A stretch of DNA of 12,849 nucleotides. It comes from a bacterium. GTDB lineage: Bacteria > UBA9089 > CG2-30-40-21. Location: the NCBI GenBank assembly GCA_030018795.1, contig JASEHA010000026.1, positions 1-12,849 on the forward strand, read 5' to 3'. A model generated the notes under the pieces. The model was given only the letters and a program-made list of their open reading frames with translations. It was not told the DNA's origin and did not search any database. The position numbers were made by a program, and so were the translations under genes. Positions 1-7,780 of the stretch are shown here, one piece after another (positions within the stretch are counted from its first letter, which is position 1; the number at the start of each line of letters is the position of its first letter).

Positions 1-131
1 AATCTGTACCATTTTTACCTATGTGGTAATTTCCAACCGCACAGGTCGAAACATTTTTCTCTATCCCATGGTCAAAGATTTCCGTCAGAACCTTTGCAAG
101 CAATAATAACTTAGCTTCTGCAAGACGGTTT
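1..131 (-). pseudogene. Possible transposase (TnpB-like) fragment, cut by window edge
   Basis: On the minus strand one frame is open from a TAA at 132-134 to the window edge. It reads about 43 residues, beginning NRLAEAKLLLLAKVL and ending VSTCAVGNYHIGKNGTD. The pattern of an amphipathic helix, then a 'GI-x-x-x-V-S-T' turn, then a hydrophobic strand ending in G-N/D resembles the segment before the middle catalytic acidic residue of IS200/IS605-family OrfB (TnpB) proteins. This resemblance is from memory and is weak. No ATG and no ribosome-binding site precede it; only an internal TTG could serve as a start. A promoter-like sequence lies just upstream. It may equally be the start of an unrelated gene to the left of the window or non-coding sequence. 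Confidence 0.25.
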
Positions 132-138
132 TACTGAA

Positions 139-167
139 TGTTTACGATAACTCCCTCCAAATGTCAA
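139..167 (-). promoter_or_regulatory. Candidate sigma70-type promoter firing leftward
   Basis: On the minus strand a perfect TTGACA (162-167) is followed after 17 nt by TAAACA (139-144), which matches 3 of 6 positions of the TATAAT consensus. The sequence just upstream is A/T-rich. It lies about 80 nt after the stop of the last polysaccharide gene and points toward position 1, so it would serve whatever lies to the left, not this operon. The -35 and spacer are good and the -10 is poor. No clear terminator is seen between the operon end at 247 and this site; the only pairing there is a 4-bp stem around 228-246. Confidence 0.35.
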
Positions 168-246
168 GCCTTTTTAACTTTATCTCAATTATTTACAATA
201 TGTTATGACTTCCATCGCATCATATTGGACTAAATCAACAGAGTCA

Positions 247-1662
247 TCAATACGCACCTTTTCCATAAAAAACAACTAAAGTGGTTTTGAAAAGAATCTT
301 TATGTCAAGCCATAGTGACCAATTGTCAATATACTCCATATCCATTTCCATCCACCTATCAAATGACACTGTACTTCTACCGCTTACCTGCCAGATACAG
401 GTAATCCCAGGTTTCATAGACAGCCTTCTCCTTTGCCAATTCTTATATTCAGATACTTCATTAGGCAATGGAGGTCGAGGTCCTACAAGGCTCATCTCTC
501 CCTTTAAAACATTGATGAGTTGAGGTAATTCATCAAGAGATGTTTTTCTTAGAAACCGTCCGACTTTTGTAATTCGCGGATCATTTTCAATCTTAAATAC
601 AGGTCCTTCTACCTCATTAATGTCCTGCAAGTCTTTAACCATCTTTTCTGCATCTTTGATCATAGACCGAAATTTCAATAAGTTAAATCTTCTCCCATTT
701 TGTCCAACCCTTTCCTGGGCAAATAAAACATGTCCAGGAGAATCAATCTTTATGGTAATTGCGATTATCAGGAATACAGGGGCTAATAGAATAAGAGCAA
801 GGGATGAGATGATTATATCACCTATTTTTTTTATAACTAATGCTGCTTCTTGTGTAGGCCCGGATTCTAAGGTTACCAATGGTATCCCATCAAGATCATC
901 AGCCCTTGCATGTGCAAGTGTTCTTTTAAACAAATCAGCAACTATACGGACCCTCACACCCTCAATTTCACACAGTTTAATGATATCTGAAAGCCGTTCA
1001 TATGCCTCAAAAGGCACAGCAAATACTACCTCATCAATGATATAGTTGTGTAAAATCTGAGGGAAATCATCTGGTGTACTCATGGTTGTTACCCTTTTCA
1101 TCTCCTTGTTATTTACACCATCATCAATAAATCCAACAATCCGAAACCCAAACTCTGGATGTTGCTTTAATGCAGCAGCAACCTTTTCTGCCATCTCACC
1201 ACATCCAACTATAAGGATATTATGATGATTATATCCTTTTAATCCTAAAAGCCTGAAAAAGTTTCGTCCCCCAATTCTGAATATACTTATAAAAATAGGT
1301 ACAATGACCCAAAATAGAAGTAAGAGGCTTCTGGCAATATAACCAAGCTTTAAACAAAAAGCAAGGGCAAAGGAAATTACTATGCCTAATATGGATACCT
1401 TTATCATATCCACTATTGCCCTTAAATATCCTGTTCTTACAGGCTGATACATACCTGAGAAAAAGAATACACAAATAGAAACTAAAATGAGCAATGCTAA
1501 GAGTGGCATGTACTCCAAAAGTGGGAAAAGTGGAGCATTAAAAGGTGGTATGCCTGTGATGGACTGACGGCCAAAATAAGCTGTAATAAAAGAAACTACT
1601 ACGGCTATTATATCACCAATAAAAAACAGCCATGATAATTGCCTGCCTTTTTCTTTCAACAT
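247..1662 (-). CDS. Undecaprenyl-phosphate sugar-1-phosphate transferase (polyprenyl glycosylphosphotransferase)
   Basis: This inner-membrane enzyme starts repeat-unit assembly by transferring a sugar-1-phosphate (commonly glucose or galactose in this family) from a nucleotide sugar to undecaprenyl phosphate. The 471-aa protein has the full WbaP/WcaJ-like layout: about four hydrophobic segments (roughly 11-31, 52-70, 88-105, 111-128), a Rossmann-like middle domain (nucleotide-binding-type GCGEMAEKV at 153-161), a re-entrant hydrophobic segment (about 282-305) and the C-terminal catalytic domain. Family landmarks are FAQERVGQNGRRFNLLKFRSM-type residues at 314-334, the Asp-Glu dyad D377-E378 inside SLDELPQL, LVGPRP at 393-398 and PGITCIWQVSGRS at 418-430. 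The ATG overlaps the end of the preceding gene by 7 nt and has AAGGAG about 8 nt upstream, so the start is secure. It is the last gene of the run. The exact sugar cannot be told. Confidence 0.93.
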   Translation of the reverse strand: MLKEKGRQLSWLFFIGDIIAVVVSFITAYFGRQSITGIPPFNAPLFPLLEYMPLLALLILVSICVFFFSGMYQPVRTGYLRAIVDMIKVSILGIVISFALAFCLKLGYIARSLLLLFWVIVPIFISIFRIGGRNFFRLLGLKGYNHHNILIVGCGEMAEKVAAALKQHPEFGFRIVGFIDDGVNNKEMKRVTTMSTPDDFPQILHNYIIDEVVFAVPFEAYERLSDIIKLCEIEGVRVRIVADLFKRTLAHARADDLDGIPLVTLESGPTQEAALVIKKIGDIIISSLALILLAPVFLIIAITIKIDSPGHVLFAQERVGQNGRRFNLLKFRSMIKDAEKMVKDLQDINEVEGPVFKIENDPRITKVGRFLRKTSLDELPQLINVLKGEMSLVGPRPPLPNEVSEYKNWQRRRLSMKPGITCIWQVSGRSTVSFDRWMEMDMEYIDNWSLWLDIKILFKTTLVVFYGKGAY

Positions 1663-2795
1663 ATTCCTTGCTCCTTCAAAGTTGTCTGATAAAGCTCTTC
1701 TATTTGCTTAATCATTCTTGCGATAAGAAATTCTTGCTCAATTTTTTTTCTTGCGTTTATTCCCATTTTTTTTCTTAACGCAGAATCTTTTATCAACAAA
1801 CAAAGATAATCTGTAAATTCATTCATATTTTTAGCCAGAAATCCTGTTTCCCCATGAGAAACCACATCCCTGTTACCTATAATATCGGTTGCGACTACTG
1901 GTCTACCGGCTGCCATAGCCTCTAAAAGAGCATTCGGCAATCCTTCCCACAGGGAGGTCATCACAAATACATCTGCCTGCCAGAGTAATGGATAAACATT
2001 CTTTCTGTTTAACCAGCCGGTTATTTTTAAAAGGTCTAAAATCCCTCGTTCTTTTGCATCTTTTTCCATTTTCTCCCTGAGCTCTCCATCTCCAATCCAG
2101 ACAAAGCTGAAAGGGATTTTTCCTTCTATCTGTTTTTTTACTTGTACCATTATGTTAAGAAAAGCCTCAGGATCCTTCGCGGGACTAATCCTGCCACTGG
2201 TAACAATCCTGATTGATTCTTTATCTTTAGCATCATTTTGATAAGTATCTATTTCAGCTATATCCACAGCATTTTTTATTAATACTATATTTTTAGCTAT
2301 TTTAGCTGCCTCGACTGCCTCATCTTCAGACACAGCCATTAATGTTGCTTTGGAAACAAAAGATGCTATTTTTTCCAACCATAAATACAGCCATCTGCTA
2401 TATGGGGAAACATCCTTTCTTAAAAAAGCAAGCCCTCGTGGTGCATATATAATTACAGGTACACCCATCATCCTTCCTGCCAGCCGGCCAATAAATCCTG
2501 CCTTTGATGAGTGCAAATGAAGCACATCCGGCTGTTCTTTTTGGAGAAGTTGAATCAACCTTAAAAAAGATATACTGTCTTTGACTGGTGAAATCTCCCT
2601 TACCATAGGCAGATAATAAAGTCTGGTTCCAGTCAGAGTATTCTTATAGTCAGGCGAGTCTTCTCTTAGAGAATAAACAAGTGAAACATCAAACTTTGTT
2701 CTGTCCAGATTATTACAGATATAGGATACTTGCTTAGCAGCTCCACCTCCACACTCAATAATCTGTAGGACTTTTATCTTTTTTTGGGGAGACAC
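1656..2795 (-). CDS. GT4-family glycosyltransferase
   Basis: A cytoplasmic, membrane-associated GT-B glycosyltransferase that should add one sugar from a nucleotide donor to the lipid-linked unit. The 379-aa length is normal for GT4. The N-terminal acceptor domain has the glycine-rich loop GGGAA (16-20) and HLHSSKAG (93-100), a segment common in O-unit transferases. The donor domain has GRISPAKDP (201-209; R202 and K207 are the expected phosphate contacts) and the E-X7-E pair E284/E292 in EGLPNALLE. The start is GTG at 2795, supported by GGAGGG about 6 nt upstream; no better ATG is nearby. Codons 4-6 carry an A7 run. It lies 55 nt after the deacetylase/GT4 gene, the largest gap inside the core run, and overlaps the sugar-phosphate transferase by 7 nt. 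Donor and linkage are unknown. Confidence 0.9.
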   Translation of the reverse strand: MSPQKKIKVLQIIECGGGAAKQVSYICNNLDRTKFDVSLVYSLREDSPDYKNTLTGTRLYYLPMVREISPVKDSISFLRLIQLLQKEQPDVLHLHSSKAGFIGRLAGRMMGVPVIIYAPRGLAFLRKDVSPYSRWLYLWLEKIASFVSKATLMAVSEDEAVEAAKIAKNIVLIKNAVDIAEIDTYQNDAKDKESIRIVTSGRISPAKDPEAFLNIMVQVKKQIEGKIPFSFVWIGDGELREKMEKDAKERGILDLLKITGWLNRKNVYPLLWQADVFVMTSLWEGLPNALLEAMAAGRPVVATDIIGNRDVVSHGETGFLAKNMNEFTDYLCLLIKDSALRKKMGINARKKIEQEFLIARMIKQIEELYQTTLKEQGIC

Positions 2796-2850
2796 CGTAA
2801 CCCTCCGAGTTGAATAGCTGTTACATTAAACCGCAAACAATTGATTAAGT

Positions 2851-4965
2851 TCATTGATAAAGACTTTCATAAGTATTAATTATTTTTTCTTTAGTAAAAT
2901 GTTTTTCCCAATAATTATGTCCTGTTTCCCCCATGATTCCTATCCGGGACAGATCTTCTAAAAACCATTTTACTGCTTTTGCAATATCCTGAGGTGATTG
3001 TGGTGGTATAAGTATACCAGTAATCTCATTTTTAATCAGTTCAGGAATTCCACCTGTATTGGACGCAATAATCGGTTTGCCAAAGAACATAGCTTCCATC
3101 AGCACAATAGACCAACTTTCAGACAATGAAGGCAGAACAAAAATATCAATCTGGTTCATAAATCGAGCCAGCCCTTCATTTCCCTTGTAAGCTCCTGTAA
3201 ATTCCACATATTTATCAATCCCGAGCTCATATGATTTGCTTTCCAGACTATCCCTTAAGCCTCTTTCACCTGCAATCTTAAGAACAACATCCACTCCAGT
3301 CTGTTTGTTTAAAAGTTGAATTGCTTCTAAGAGATAAGCAACACCTTTAACCGGACCTAAGTTACTTGCTGTGCCAAGTACAAGGGGCGAGCCTGCCTTT
3401 TTAAAATTAATCTTTGTTTTTTCATCAATATCTAGAACAGGAGGATGAATAACCTCTATCTTTTCGGATGGAATACCAATATTAATAAACTCTTGTTTTA
3501 CTGCATTTGATACAGCAATAACCTTATCACAATATCGCAGACAAAAAGGAAGCAGGGCGATTTCAGGCTTAGTATGGCGCAGCGAAAGAATATTGTGGTG
3601 TGTATAAAAAACCCTTGGGATACCAGCTGCTTTTGCCGCAAGCAGAGCAAATTTACAATGAATCTGATGGATATTTACTACATATGGCTTCTCTCTTTTA
3701 AAAAGACACCAACACCTGATGGCCTGGATGATTTCTCTTAACATGTATAAAGGGGTAGGTTTTAGCTGTAACGAAGTCCGATCAAATACCTGAGAAAAAG
3801 ATGGCTTTTTTTTAAACCTGCGATACCAGCCTTTAATCAGACGGACAGGAAGTATCTCTGGCAAGATAATAATCTGAGAACCATCCAACTCCTCTTCCAA
3901 TTTTCCCCCATCTCCAAAGAAACAAACTATTTTTGATTTTCTTTTTTCTGATATACTTATATTTTTAGTCAAAAACACTGCTGTTTTTTCTGCCCCTCCT
4001 GTTTGGAGTGTGGGAATTACCTGAATAATTTTTTTCTTCCATAACTCGTAGGTCTCAGATAAAGTATGAAACTGAATGCCTTTTAACTTACAATACTCTA
4101 GAACAGCTCTTATATCTGCCAGAAAACTGGCAACTTCTTTATCTGTTTGAGGATAAGGGCTTGCCTGAGGGATTACCTCCATGGAATGAAACATCATATT
4201 GAGAATGACATTATCATAGGCACTGTATTTTTTCCTGTAATAATCAATCACAGAGTACATCTGTGAAACAGTAAACTGAAATGGTCGAAGCCATAATGAG
4301 AAACGAGAGAATCGATTTATAAATGGAATACGTCCCCACCATGTCCTGTAGATAGTAATTGGTATCTCCATGATTGTAGATTTACCTGCTTTTTTTATAT
4401 TTTTATTGTTCAGAAAATAGGGCTGCTCATGGAATCCAATATAAGAGCGAGGGTTGGGTGAGTTGTGCCAGTAGGTATGTGGAGTAACGCTTGTATCTAC
4501 GGTATATCCCAACTTTTCGAGAGAGCAAATAGTATTCTCACCCATTCCAAATCTTCCAGCTCGAAATGATGTGGGGTTATAGCCAAATTTCTCTTTAAAT
4601 AAAAGCGTCAGGTTTTTCATCTTGGCATGCTCTATCTCTTCTTGATAACTGCTCTGGAAATCAGAGGATAGTGTTCCAGCATAGGTTGTAAATTTTTTTT
4701 GAGGATCAATATATTCGGCATGAAGATGTGTCCCCAGTTCATATTCACCATCAAGCTTCTTAAGTGTTTGAACCGAAAGATTGTCCTCCAATACTTCGGA
4801 GGATAACAAATAAGTAGGCTTTGCCCCATATTCATTAAATAACGGCTGGAGTTTTTCCGGGATACCCTCAGTTATAGAGCGAAATGTAAGTGGATTTGAG
4901 GTACTCCAGTCAGGCGAACAATCACGTTCTGTATCGATGGTAATGGTTAAGATACAAGTATTCAT
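2851..4965 (-). CDS. Polysaccharide deacetylase-like domain joined to a GT4 glycosyltransferase
   Basis: This 704-aa frame has two halves. Residues about 1-310 look like a NodB/WalW-type carbohydrate deacetylase: ILTITIDTERD at 5-15 (D11 as the likely first acidic residue), GTHLH at 78-82 (H80, H82, candidate metal ligands), FRAGRFGMGENT at 134-145 and MMFHSMEV at 257-264 (H260). Residues about 313-704 are a complete GT4: QTGGAEK (321-327), THHN (455-458), VIAVSNAV (482-489), a donor loop SNLGPVKG (534-541; K540 present, N535 where Arg is usual) and the E-X7-E pair E616/E624. The ATG at 4965 has AAGGGA about 5 nt upstream. The domain junction falls on an A7 run (4029-4035); with one A fewer the frame would split into two overlapping genes (see findings). 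So this may be a real bifunctional enzyme, or two genes merged by an indel. Likely roles: removing an acetyl group from an amino sugar, and adding a sugar. Confidence 0.85.
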   Translation of the reverse strand: MNTCILTITIDTERDCSPDWSTSNPLTFRSITEGIPEKLQPLFNEYGAKPTYLLSSEVLEDNLSVQTLKKLDGEYELGTHLHAEYIDPQKKFTTYAGTLSSDFQSSYQEEIEHAKMKNLTLLFKEKFGYNPTSFRAGRFGMGENTICSLEKLGYTVDTSVTPHTYWHNSPNPRSYIGFHEQPYFLNNKNIKKAGKSTIMEIPITIYRTWWGRIPFINRFSRFSLWLRPFQFTVSQMYSVIDYYRKKYSAYDNVILNMMFHSMEVIPQASPYPQTDKEVASFLADIRAVLEYCKLKGIQFHTLSETYELWKKKIIQVIPTLQTGGAEKTAVFLTKNISISEKRKSKIVCFFGDGGKLEEELDGSQIIILPEILPVRLIKGWYRRFKKKPSFSQVFDRTSLQLKPTPLYMLREIIQAIRCWCLFKREKPYVVNIHQIHCKFALLAAKAAGIPRVFYTHHNILSLRHTKPEIALLPFCLRYCDKVIAVSNAVKQEFINIGIPSEKIEVIHPPVLDIDEKTKINFKKAGSPLVLGTASNLGPVKGVAYLLEAIQLLNKQTGVDVVLKIAGERGLRDSLESKSYELGIDKYVEFTGAYKGNEGLARFMNQIDIFVLPSLSESWSIVLMEAMFFGKPIIASNTGGIPELIKNEITGILIPPQSPQDIAKAVKWFLEDLSRIGIMGETGHNYWEKHFTKEKIINTYESLYQ
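4029..4035 (-). repeat. A7 homopolymer at the deacetylase/GT4 junction
   Basis: Seven A residues on the coding (minus) strand encode the Lys-Lys stretch that joins the last deacetylase-like residues (ETYELWKK) to the first GT4 strand (IIQVIPTL). An out-of-frame ATG lies at 4040-4042 and an out-of-frame TAA at 4017-4019. With six A residues these become the start of a GT4 gene beginning MEEKIIQVIP and the stop of the deacetylase gene. Confidence 0.7.
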
Positions 4966-4987
4966 TGATTTCCCTTCTTACCCCTTC

Positions 4988-5725
4988 TTAGCTTTCTTTC
5001 CGGCAAACAGCAATGAGATTTTTAGAAAATATAGTCGGATTAACGCAACCTGGTCGTTCAATAGTATAAATTGCTTTAAGTATATAGTGCCATATCTTTT
5101 GTGCCAACCACCGGATTATACTCTTTAATTTTCTGATTTTCCATCGCTCTGCTGTGATAATGATATTAATAAATCCATTAACCTTGAGTATCTGCATCAA
5201 GCTGGTTTCCACAAAGTTATATTCATGGGTATAGTCCATACGTGATTGATAAAGACCTGTCAAGCCACTCATGTTCTCTGTTTTTAACAGGAATATCCCC
5301 CCGGGTTTCAAAGATAGACGAATTGCTTTTAAGTATTCTGACTGCAAATCCTTTCGAATATGTTCAATAACATCAAACATAACAATAAGATCAAATGTAT
5401 TTGCTGAAGATTTTAAGAATGTTAAAGGGTCATCAATCATCTGAACATTTTTTGTTATATTATCTCTCACAAAGTCTACAGCTTCTTTACCAATATCGAT
5501 TCCTGAATAATTTAAATACCCTTTTTTAATTAAATAATCAGCAAACGTTCCCATCCCAAACCCAATCTCTAAAATAGAGACATTTTTATCTTCAGGGAGG
5601 AAACCAGAAAAGTTATAATCATAATGTGGAAAAAGAATAGAATTGCCTGCATTGTTTTTATTTGCGCGTAAGAAGTGGGTTGAAAGGTATTTGTCATAAA
5701 ATTCTTGTCTGTATTTATCAGTCAT
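4988..5725 (-). CDS. Class I SAM-dependent methyltransferase
   Basis: A 245-aa cytoplasmic methyltransferase of the Methyltransf_11/23 type. Motif I is LEIGFGMGTF at 52-61; the acidic residue after strand 2 is D77 in SGIDIG; the post-motif is FDVIEH at 117-122; and LKPGG sits at 139-143. The C-terminal part (about 195-225) is basic and aromatic (KIRKLKS, IWHYILK), which could help membrane or lipid-linked substrate contact; this is inference. In a glycan operon the likely substrate is a sugar hydroxyl of the repeat unit or its nucleotide-sugar precursor. The ATG overlaps the end of the FemAB-like gene by 8 nt and has GGAG about 7 nt upstream. The stop lies 22 nt before the deacetylase/GT4 gene. 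The family call is firm and the substrate is unknown. Confidence 0.88.
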   Translation of the reverse strand: MTDKYRQEFYDKYLSTHFLRANKNNAGNSILFPHYDYNFSGFLPEDKNVSILEIGFGMGTFADYLIKKGYLNYSGIDIGKEAVDFVRDNITKNVQMIDDPLTFLKSSANTFDLIVMFDVIEHIRKDLQSEYLKAIRLSLKPGGIFLLKTENMSGLTGLYQSRMDYTHEYNFVETSLMQILKVNGFINIIITAERWKIRKLKSIIRWLAQKIWHYILKAIYTIERPGCVNPTIFSKNLIAVCRKES

Positions 5726-6506
5726 GTCTTTTCTCCTTGTTAGGTTGTATTAATTGATATATCTTGCAACCGAGCTGATACAGCCTGGATTTCTTTTGAT
5801 AAACATAATCTGCAACTACCGTTCCATTAAATACCTTTTTGAAAAAGCATGGAGCGTACCTCGGATCATTCTTATCCTCTCCTGTCCAATATCCACCCAT
5901 ATCAAATTTTTTTATACCCTTTTTTTTAGCATATTTTATTGCTTCCCAGATAAGGAGCCTATTAGCATTACCAATTAAGGTCGCTTTTTCTTTTTCAACG
6001 CTCAATCGCTTTGAAGCTCCTATTAACCATCTTATATTATTTTCATCTTCCAGATAAAGATTCCCTCCAATTATCTCTCCATCAACCTCTGCCACAAATA
6101 ATGTTCCGAAATTTTTCATTTCTTCAGCTCTCTCAAAAAAACCACCCAACAGCCCCTTGTTTTTCCGAAATGAACGATAGATTTTATAAAACTCTTCATA
6201 ATTTTGATTTAACTTGATTTCAACTCCATCCCTTTTCGCTTTGTTAATGGCATATCTGCAAGAAGAGCCACTCATATTATTCCAGATTACATCTAATTCC
6301 TGGGTCAGGTCTATCACTATGGTAGCCAATTCTTCACAATTGAATCCCGGGGCATCAATCTTATTCTTGCAAGCATAGAATGTTACACTACTATAATTTT
6401 TCACATCAAAAGGGAAATCGCTAAACCAAATATTCTTTGTTTTAAATATGTATTTTTTTGTATCAAGTTCTATCGGCATATCTTTTATATCCTCACTATT
6501 GGGCAA
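5718..6506 (-). CDS. FemAB/BioF2-like GNAT-fold transferase
   Basis: A GNAT-fold protein of the FemAB-like (Acetyltransf_6) group, seen in polysaccharide and exosortase-linked loci. Members transfer acyl or aminoacyl groups, so this one may acylate or aminoacylate an amino sugar of the repeat unit. Landmarks: a Ser/Arg-rich loop SGSSCRYAINKAKRDG where the family usually has R-x-x-[IV]-[RK]-[KR]-A; then FVAEVDGEIIGGNLYL (strand pair); a helix NANRLLIWEAIKYAKKKG; and KKFDMGGYWTGED, the hallmark 'FD-x-G' segment. Three starts are possible: TTG 6521 (SD too close), TTG 6506 (GGAAGGA 6 nt upstream, chosen here) and ATG 6479 (GAGG 11 nt upstream). The reading frame overlaps the flippase end at 6496. 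It ends 8 nt inside the methyltransferase gene. The function is inferred from fold and neighbours only. Confidence 0.8.
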   Translation of the reverse strand: MPNSEDIKDMPIELDTKKYIFKTKNIWFSDFPFDVKNYSSVTFYACKNKIDAPGFNCEELATIVIDLTQELDVIWNNMSGSSCRYAINKAKRDGVEIKLNQNYEEFYKIYRSFRKNKGLLGGFFERAEEMKNFGTLFVAEVDGEIIGGNLYLEDENNIRWLIGASKRLSVEKEKATLIGNANRLLIWEAIKYAKKKGIKKFDMGGYWTGEDKNDPRYAPCFFKKVFNGTVVADYVYQKKSRLYQLGCKIYQLIQPNKEKRHD

Positions 6507-7779
6507 GGTATTTCCTTCCAAATCCTAAAATAATAATTATAGAGATACTAAACGAGATAATTATACTTACTATTGCACCCGTAATACCCATTAAAGGAAT
6601 AAGTGCGATATTCAGAAATATATTTACAATGGCCAGAATTATTGCCGCAAAAGAGCTGATTTTCACCCCTTGCCAGCCAATTGAATTAAAAAACCATCCA
6701 TAAATACCATCCACGCACACACAAATACTGGCCACACCCAGAAGCAGCATCCACATTAAATTAAAAGGATATTGATGCCCATAAAATTTCATAATTATAA
6801 GTTCGCAAAGAATCACAAACGGTATCCCTGCAAGAATTAAATAAGGTATAAACCTATTTATTTTTTTAAACAGCACTTTTTTATCTTTATAGCTTGAAGC
6901 GACAGGAAAGAAGACCGTATTAAACATATTAAATAATATCACGGCCACACCTATCGAGGCAAAATAATATGCCCGGTAAATTCCCACGTCTTTCACCGTC
7001 ATATATTTATTTATCAGTATCTTATCAACATTGGAATAAAAGGCAAAAGAAAGTCCACCAATTGTAGCAAAGAGGCTGTATTTAATTAGCGTTTTCATCA
7101 TAGACCTGTCAAGAAAATCAAACTTAAGATACTGACGCAGAAAGATTATTAAAATAGCTGCAGCGCATATTCCATAAGCAAGATATGATGAAATAACCAT
7201 TGATTTAAATGATAATGAATTAACAAACACAAATATAAAAAATGTTGTTAACAGGATAAGACCGTATACTGGTTGAAACATAGCATAGACCTTCATCTTA
7301 TTCAGTCCTCTGAGCGTATTTGTGGTCACAGTGTAAAGTGTAAATAAGATGGCAAAGATGAGTGACAGAAAAAATAATTCCTTAGATGTAGAAAATATAT
7401 TTGACAGATAGGATGAAAAAACAACATACATAATAATAGAAACAATTGTAAGGAAAGCTATAAAAATATATCCAGTCGAGATTATTAGTGATTGCCTTTC
7501 CTTGTTTTCGTCTTCACTGGTATATTTTACGATGGTGGTATGTAAACCTAAAGCCATTGGAATACACAGAAACATAGCTACGGATTGGACAAGGGAGAAT
7601 TCCCCATATTCACCAGGGCCCAATATCCTGCCTGCAAAAATATTAAAGGTAAATGTAAGAATCGTAGCCACTCCAGTCCCAGCTGCCACTAATGAAAAGT
7701 TCTTAAAGAAGCTGGCAGCTCTTTGACCCATTTCCTCCTGAAATATCTGTTTGTAAAACAAGGCAACTAAGTTATGCAT
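6496..7779 (-). CDS. Wzx-type oligosaccharide flippase (MOP superfamily)
   Basis: A 427-aa polytopic inner-membrane protein with about 12-14 hydrophobic segments spread over its whole length, the normal size for Wzx. The N-terminal region (about 27-85) has the family pattern: a helix, then AGRILGPGEYGEF, then a helix ending in ALGLHTTIVKY. A central segment with FYSNVDKILINKYM is the common 'D/N-K-x-x-I' stretch of polysaccharide flippases. It should move the undecaprenyl-linked repeat unit from the cytoplasmic to the periplasmic face. The start is ATG at 7779, one base after the TGA of the upstream glycosyltransferase, with AGAGGA overlapping that stop region. A second ATG (7731) follows AGGAGG but with only about 2-3 nt spacing, so the first start is preferred. 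The family call is firm; the transported unit is unknown. Confidence 0.92.
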   Translation of the reverse strand: MHNLVALFYKQIFQEEMGQRAASFFKNFSLVAAGTGVATILTFTFNIFAGRILGPGEYGEFSLVQSVAMFLCIPMALGLHTTIVKYTSEDENKERQSLIISTGYIFIAFLTIVSIIMYVVFSSYLSNIFSTSKELFFLSLIFAILFTLYTVTTNTLRGLNKMKVYAMFQPVYGLILLTTFFIFVFVNSLSFKSMVISSYLAYGICAAAILIIFLRQYLKFDFLDRSMMKTLIKYSLFATIGGLSFAFYSNVDKILINKYMTVKDVGIYRAYYFASIGVAVILFNMFNTVFFPVASSYKDKKVLFKKINRFIPYLILAGIPFVILCELIIMKFYGHQYPFNLMWMLLLGVASICVCVDGIYGWFFNSIGWQGVKISSFAAIILAIVNIFLNIALIPLMGITGAIVSIIISFSISIIIILGFGRKYLAQ

Positions 7780-7780
7780 A

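Noticed and set aside
2776..2795. dnaX-like A-AAA-AAG slippery heptamer in codons 4-6 of the GT4 gene at 1656-2795
   Set aside because: A -1 shift would stop after about seven more codons and no stimulatory stem-loop is evident; better explained as a simple Lys-rich N-terminus.
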